17,993 nucleotides of DNA, from assembly GCA_025922715.1 (NCBI GenBank), contig JAICHH010000017.1, positions 1 to 17,993 on the forward strand, given 5' to 3'. Source of the stretch: Nitrososphaeraceae archaeon (GTDB lineage Archaea > Thermoproteota > Nitrososphaeria > Nitrososphaerales > Nitrososphaeraceae). This document shows, piece by piece, positions 15,617 to 17,993 of this stretch; position 1 is the first letter of the stretch; the number at the start of each line of letters is the position of its first letter. Made by a program: the position numbers and the translations under genes. The notes under the pieces are model-generated. The model saw only the letters and a program-made list of their open reading frames with translations, ran no database searches and was not told the DNA's origin.

Positions 15617-16402
15617 ATGACGAATTTTACCCTGTACTTTCACAAACAAATTTTCGCTGTAATATTAATTGGATTTGTATCTATAACAACAATATTTGTA
15701 TCTATAACAACAATAGAATCACCATTATTCATACAATTAAACAATCTTTTAACAAATAATAGCGTCGTAGAAGAAACATTCGCACAACCACTATCTACAA
15801 ATATTTCAATAATAATAAATAACAATTCAGAAGAACAAAATAAATCTAAAATGCTAAAAGCCTTTGGCCATTTTGCGAATAACCAGTTAAAAGATGGAAT
15901 CGTTACATGGATTCAGGGAGGATTTTGGAATCTGAATATTGATAATATAACTAATAGTAATGTTAACAATGACAATACTCAAATAACAAATTATAATGGT
16001 ATTGCTAACTTTACATCTAATTTTACAATGATAAAACCAGATGGTAGTCTTTCTCATAATCATAATATTCAGAATTTTATTTCAGATAAGGTCATACTTA
16101 CTGACAAAGATATAGTTGTAATGGGAATAGCAGATATCTATTCTGATGAAAGTAATAATGAATACAAAAGTGTTCCTTTAACTATTCACCTTATGGGTAA
16201 GAAAGTTTTAGGACTTACTATAGATGTTGCCAAAACGAAGGAACATTTTTCTAGCTCAAATGAAATGTTTGGGACATTAATTAGTGGAATAGGATTGGAT
16301 ACATCTGTTGATAATTCTATTAATAAAACAATAATGCATCATGATATTGCTGCAACAAATGATAGTGATGAAAAAGAATCTATGACTACAATGCAACATT
16401 GA
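15617..16402 (+). CDS. Secreted sequon-rich protein, function unknown
   Basis: This 261-residue protein has a hydrophobic N-terminal segment (about residues 11-40) followed by a possible cleavage after TFA (about residue 56). The mature part carries many N-x-S/T sequons (for example NIS, NNS, NKS, NIT, NFTSNFT, NKT), suggesting a glycosylated surface or secreted protein. A beta-rich core can be followed: QLKDGIVTWIQGGFWNLNID, then NFTSNFTMIKPDG.L.HNH, then KVILTDKDIVVMGIADIY and VPLTIHLMGKKVLGLTIDVA. The tail is His/Met/Asp-rich (MHHD, MTTMQH). No catalytic motif is seen and the family is not recognised. The signal region holds a perfect 21-bp tandem duplication that repeats FVSITTI. It has its own TATA box and no close neighbours. 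Confidence 0.78.
   Translation: MTNFTLYFHKQIFAVILIGFVSITTIFVSITTIESPLFIQLNNLLTNNSVVEETFAQPLSTNISIIINNNSEEQNKSKMLKAFGHFANNQLKDGIVTWIQGGFWNLNIDNITNSNVNNDNTQITNYNGIANFTSNFTMIKPDGSLSHNHNIQNFISDKVILTDKDIVVMGIADIYSDESNNEYKSVPLTIHLMGKKVLGLTIDVAKTKEHFSSSNEMFGTLISGIGLDTSVDNSINKTIMHHDIAATNDSDEKESMTTMQH
15673..15714 (+). repeat. Perfect 21-bp tandem duplication inside the signal region
   Basis: The unit beginning ATTTGTATCTATAACAACAA at 15673 repeats exactly at 15694, in frame, so seven codons (I/F-V-S-I-T-T-I) are doubled and the hydrophobic segment is lengthened. No base differs between copies, which suggests a recent event or ongoing length variation. Confidence 0.95.
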
Positions 16403-16500
16403 AATCTTCTATATCTTTACTAACTTAAAGAATAAAAGTCAAGTAAGTATAAAATGAAAATTTAAAGTTCCCTATTTGTTAAAATGTTATGAATATCATG

Positions 16501-16686
16501 TTAATTGATTATTTGTATTGTAGAAATTGGTTCATCTTTTGATAATTCAATTTTTGCTAATTTGTTTCTAATTCATGTACTATTACCTTCTTTGCTCTTT
16601 GTCTTATATCTTTTATTATAATCCCTATTACTACTATTATAAGAGCAATAGTAGCCCTTAATAATACCCGACTTTTCTATACCCAC
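16501..16686 (-). pseudogene. Broken small membrane protein gene (tentative)
   Basis: On the minus strand, one frame (16676 down to a stop at 16557-16559) reads SRVLLRATIALIIVVIGIII followed by KDIRQRAKKVIVHELETN: one clear membrane helix with a basic flank. The next frame continues as KLAKIELSKDEPISTIQIIN and stops at 16501-16503. A GTG at 16686 opens GIEKS in another frame, which could be the original start. Two frame changes would be needed to restore one protein of about 62 residues. It lies just after the RidA-family gene, on the same strand. The composition is protein-like, but the stretch is short, so chance remains possible. The rest of the 16403-16704 gap is featureless. Confidence 0.3.
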
Positions 16687-16704
16687 CTTTCACTTTACAA
16701 GAGG

Positions 16705-17100
16705 TTACAACTTGGCTACACACTTAATCTCGATCATGAGCTCAGGAAACGCAAGACGCTGTATTTGCACAATGGTGCTTGCCACAACAGGAGTGCGGGA
16801 AAAGACCTCTCTCCTGCACTTGACCGCCGCTGCGAAAGCCGAGTTCATATCTGTCACAAAGAGCACTTCATCGACTATGTTGTCCATTGTTGCCCCATAC
16901 TGTGCAAGCATCTTCTGGATGTTAGCATATGTCTGCCGCATCTGAGACTCCATATCTCTGAGACCGACGATATTCCCACCCTCGTCATGACTTACCTGTC
17001 CAGATAAATAGATAGTATCTCCAACTTTTACTGCCTGGGCGTAACCGTACTCTTTCTCCCAAGGCATATCCAGACTCTTGGTCTCCTTGCTGATCGCCAT
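16705..17100 (-). CDS. RidA/YjgF/YER057c-family protein, GC-rich, lacking the key Arg
   Basis: This 131-residue protein has the normal length for the family: YGYAQAVKVGDTIYLSGQVS, then DMESQMRQTYANIQKMLAQY, IVDEVLFVTDM, FAAAVKCRREVF, and STIVQIQRLAFPELMIEIKC. RidA proteins form trimers with active sites at subunit interfaces, and the classical ones hydrolyse reactive imine/enamine intermediates in the cytosol. The arginine needed for that (Arg105 in E. coli RidA, within PARSCVE) aligns by eye with a Ser in ASTIVQI, so it is more likely one of the Rid subfamilies without classical imine deaminase activity. The gene is conspicuously GC-rich: 32 of 60 bases at 16741-16800 against 14 of 60 at 16561-16620. 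The GC rise stops at the gene's ends, suggesting transfer from a higher-GC relative. ATG 17100 fits the promoter. Confidence 0.92.
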   Translation of the reverse strand: MAISKETKSLDMPWEKEYGYAQAVKVGDTIYLSGQVSHDEGGNIVGLRDMESQMRQTYANIQKMLAQYGATMDNIVDEVLFVTDMNSAFAAAVKCRREVFSRTPVVASTIVQIQRLAFPELMIEIKCVAKL

Positions 17101-17524
17101 TATATGTCTCGTTTTTGTTAATAATATTTATGTATTACATTATTATTTTCTTAACTTGGAATATAGTCCAAAGACTATCAATAAGAAATATTCTGTATCT
17201 GCAATAGCCTTCTATAATTATATCTCTATAGATAGCTATGGTTTTTATTTAAAATAATAAAATGTTTCAACTTATATATATTCTATAAAAATTATAAAAA
17301 ATCTCATTAAACTATCCCAAAGATATTTTATAAAATGAAAAATATTATAAAATAATTCCTTATGGTTTTCCATTATCCTCAATGGTTTTTGGTAGTTATT
17401 TATTAGTAAGTGCACTAAATCACTATTTTTTCAAATATAATTAATTTCTATAGTATTTTGAAAATTTCTTATATAATGGTGATTCAAAGCATTCAATGAT
17501 TTTTTAATGTTCATAGTGAATTAG
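17101..17524. other. Gene-free stretch upstream of the RidA-family gene
   Basis: This 424-bp AT-rich gap holds the RidA gene's promoter and the short inverted repeat ATAGTC-CAAA-GACTAT (17163-17178). I see no coding pattern or RNA gene. Confidence 0.45.
17124..17132 (-). promoter_or_regulatory. TATA element of the RidA-family gene
   Basis: The minus strand reads CATAAATAT, centred about 28 nt before ATG 17100. Unlike the gene itself, this promoter has the local AT-rich composition. Confidence 0.45.
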
Positions 17525-17905
17525 CTAATTTTTCTTTTCTAATACTCCATTGATATATCCTGTCTCAAGCATCAAAAGTGAGTATAAAATATTAGCCACA
17601 TGTGTCTGTACTATTGATTCTAATACTATGTTGTTCCCCTCCATACTTTTTGTTTCTGTAATATATTCTACAACTGTTCCGTTATTGTTAAAAATTTTTA
17701 ATTTGAATGTTTCGATAATTTTAATCTGTTCTCCTTGAGTTATTGTATTAAAACTAATCTCCTTATTTGTTTTATCAATTACAACTTTTCTTTCTACGCC
17801 TATAAAAAATTCAGGAAAAAGTTTTTCTAATCGTGTATCCTTTAAAGCGCGGTAAATTATATTGGAAGGAACCCGTAATGTAAGAGTTTTTGAAAGCATA
17901 GACAT
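17525..17905 (-). CDS. Probable SRPBCC/START-like small protein
   Basis: This 126-residue cytosolic protein has no signal peptide. The pattern fits a compact SRPBCC (START/Bet v1-like) domain: strand 1 KTLTLRVPSNIIYRALKD, with helix I-Y-R-A-L as in many polyketide-cyclase-like proteins; alternating strands ERKVVIDKTNKEISFNTITQ and IKIIETFKLKIFNNNGTVVE; then IVLESIVQTHVANILYSLLM as the long C-terminal helix. Such domains bind hydrophobic ligands or lipids. The assignment rests on secondary-structure order only and no catalytic residues are apparent. ATG 17905 is the start; ATG 17899 lies two codons inside. A box A-like TACTTTTAATAAC on the minus strand (17925-17937) is 26 nt upstream, indicating a leaderless transcript. 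Confidence 0.6.
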   Translation of the reverse strand: MSMLSKTLTLRVPSNIIYRALKDTRLEKLFPEFFIGVERKVVIDKTNKEISFNTITQGEQIKIIETFKLKIFNNNGTVVEYITETKSMEGNNIVLESIVQTHVANILYSLLMLETGYINGVLEKKN

Positions 17906-17993
17906 ATTTCTATTTTTTTCTCCTGTTATTAAAAGTATAATATCATAATTTAAATTTGTAGATTATGATTACTAATTTGTGAATACACCAATA

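Noticed and set aside
16712..17007. Two plus-strand open frames of 77-80 codons
   Set aside because: They are antisense shadows of the GC-rich RidA-family gene, whose high GC reduces stop codons in all frames.
1..17993. CRISPR arrays, transposases or insertion-sequence ends
   Set aside because: No regularly spaced repeats, transposase motifs or paired terminal repeats with target duplications were seen.

Overview
This is a strongly AT-rich archaeal window. The best guess is a Nitrososphaeria (Thaumarchaeota) genome of the soil ammonia-oxidiser type. Three things support this: box A/TATA elements sit about 25-30 nt upstream of many start codons with no Shine-Dalgarno site, which suggests leaderless transcripts; there is an F420-dependent oxidoreductase-family protein; and there are many secreted proteins rich in N-x-S/T sequons. 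No rRNA, tRNA, CRISPR array or insertion sequence was recognised, so the placement is inference.

Layout. 1-630: the tail of a small PRC-barrel-like protein and a small secreted helical protein. 736-1740 (-): an F420-dependent LLM-class oxidoreductase. 2027-3919: an orphan membrane histidine kinase with an extracellular dCache-like sensor. 4206-5288: a winged-helix plus SAM-methyltransferase fusion. 5751-6428 (-): a PH-like plus SHOCT protein. 6430-8625: a decay zone holding two broken genes around one intact PRC-like/YsnF-AvaK (DUF2382) stress-type protein. 8626-9615 (-) and 13467-14834 (+): two paralogous secreted or anchored metallophosphatases. Between them lie a SnoaL-like protein (10031-10546, -), an 820-bp gene-free region with palindromes, and two secreted proteins of unknown function. 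14997-15318: a frameshifted small membrane protein gene. 15617-16402: a secreted glycoprotein-like unknown with a 21-bp tandem duplication in its signal region. 16705-17100 (-): a RidA-family gene of clearly higher GC than everything around it. 17525-17905 (-): a probable SRPBCC/START-like protein.

Most genes look like separate transcription units, each with its own promoter and often separated by hundreds of bases, so no operon-scale pathway is evident. The common theme is the cell surface and stress: seven proteins have a signal peptide or membrane anchor. The most interesting points are the two metallophosphatases, one of which has lost two expected metal ligands; the compositionally foreign RidA homologue that lacks the key arginine; the F420 enzyme that lacks the phosphate-binding residues of FGD; up to four decayed genes; and the palindrome-rich 10.6-11.1 kb region. 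I do not see a convincing multi-gene novel system.
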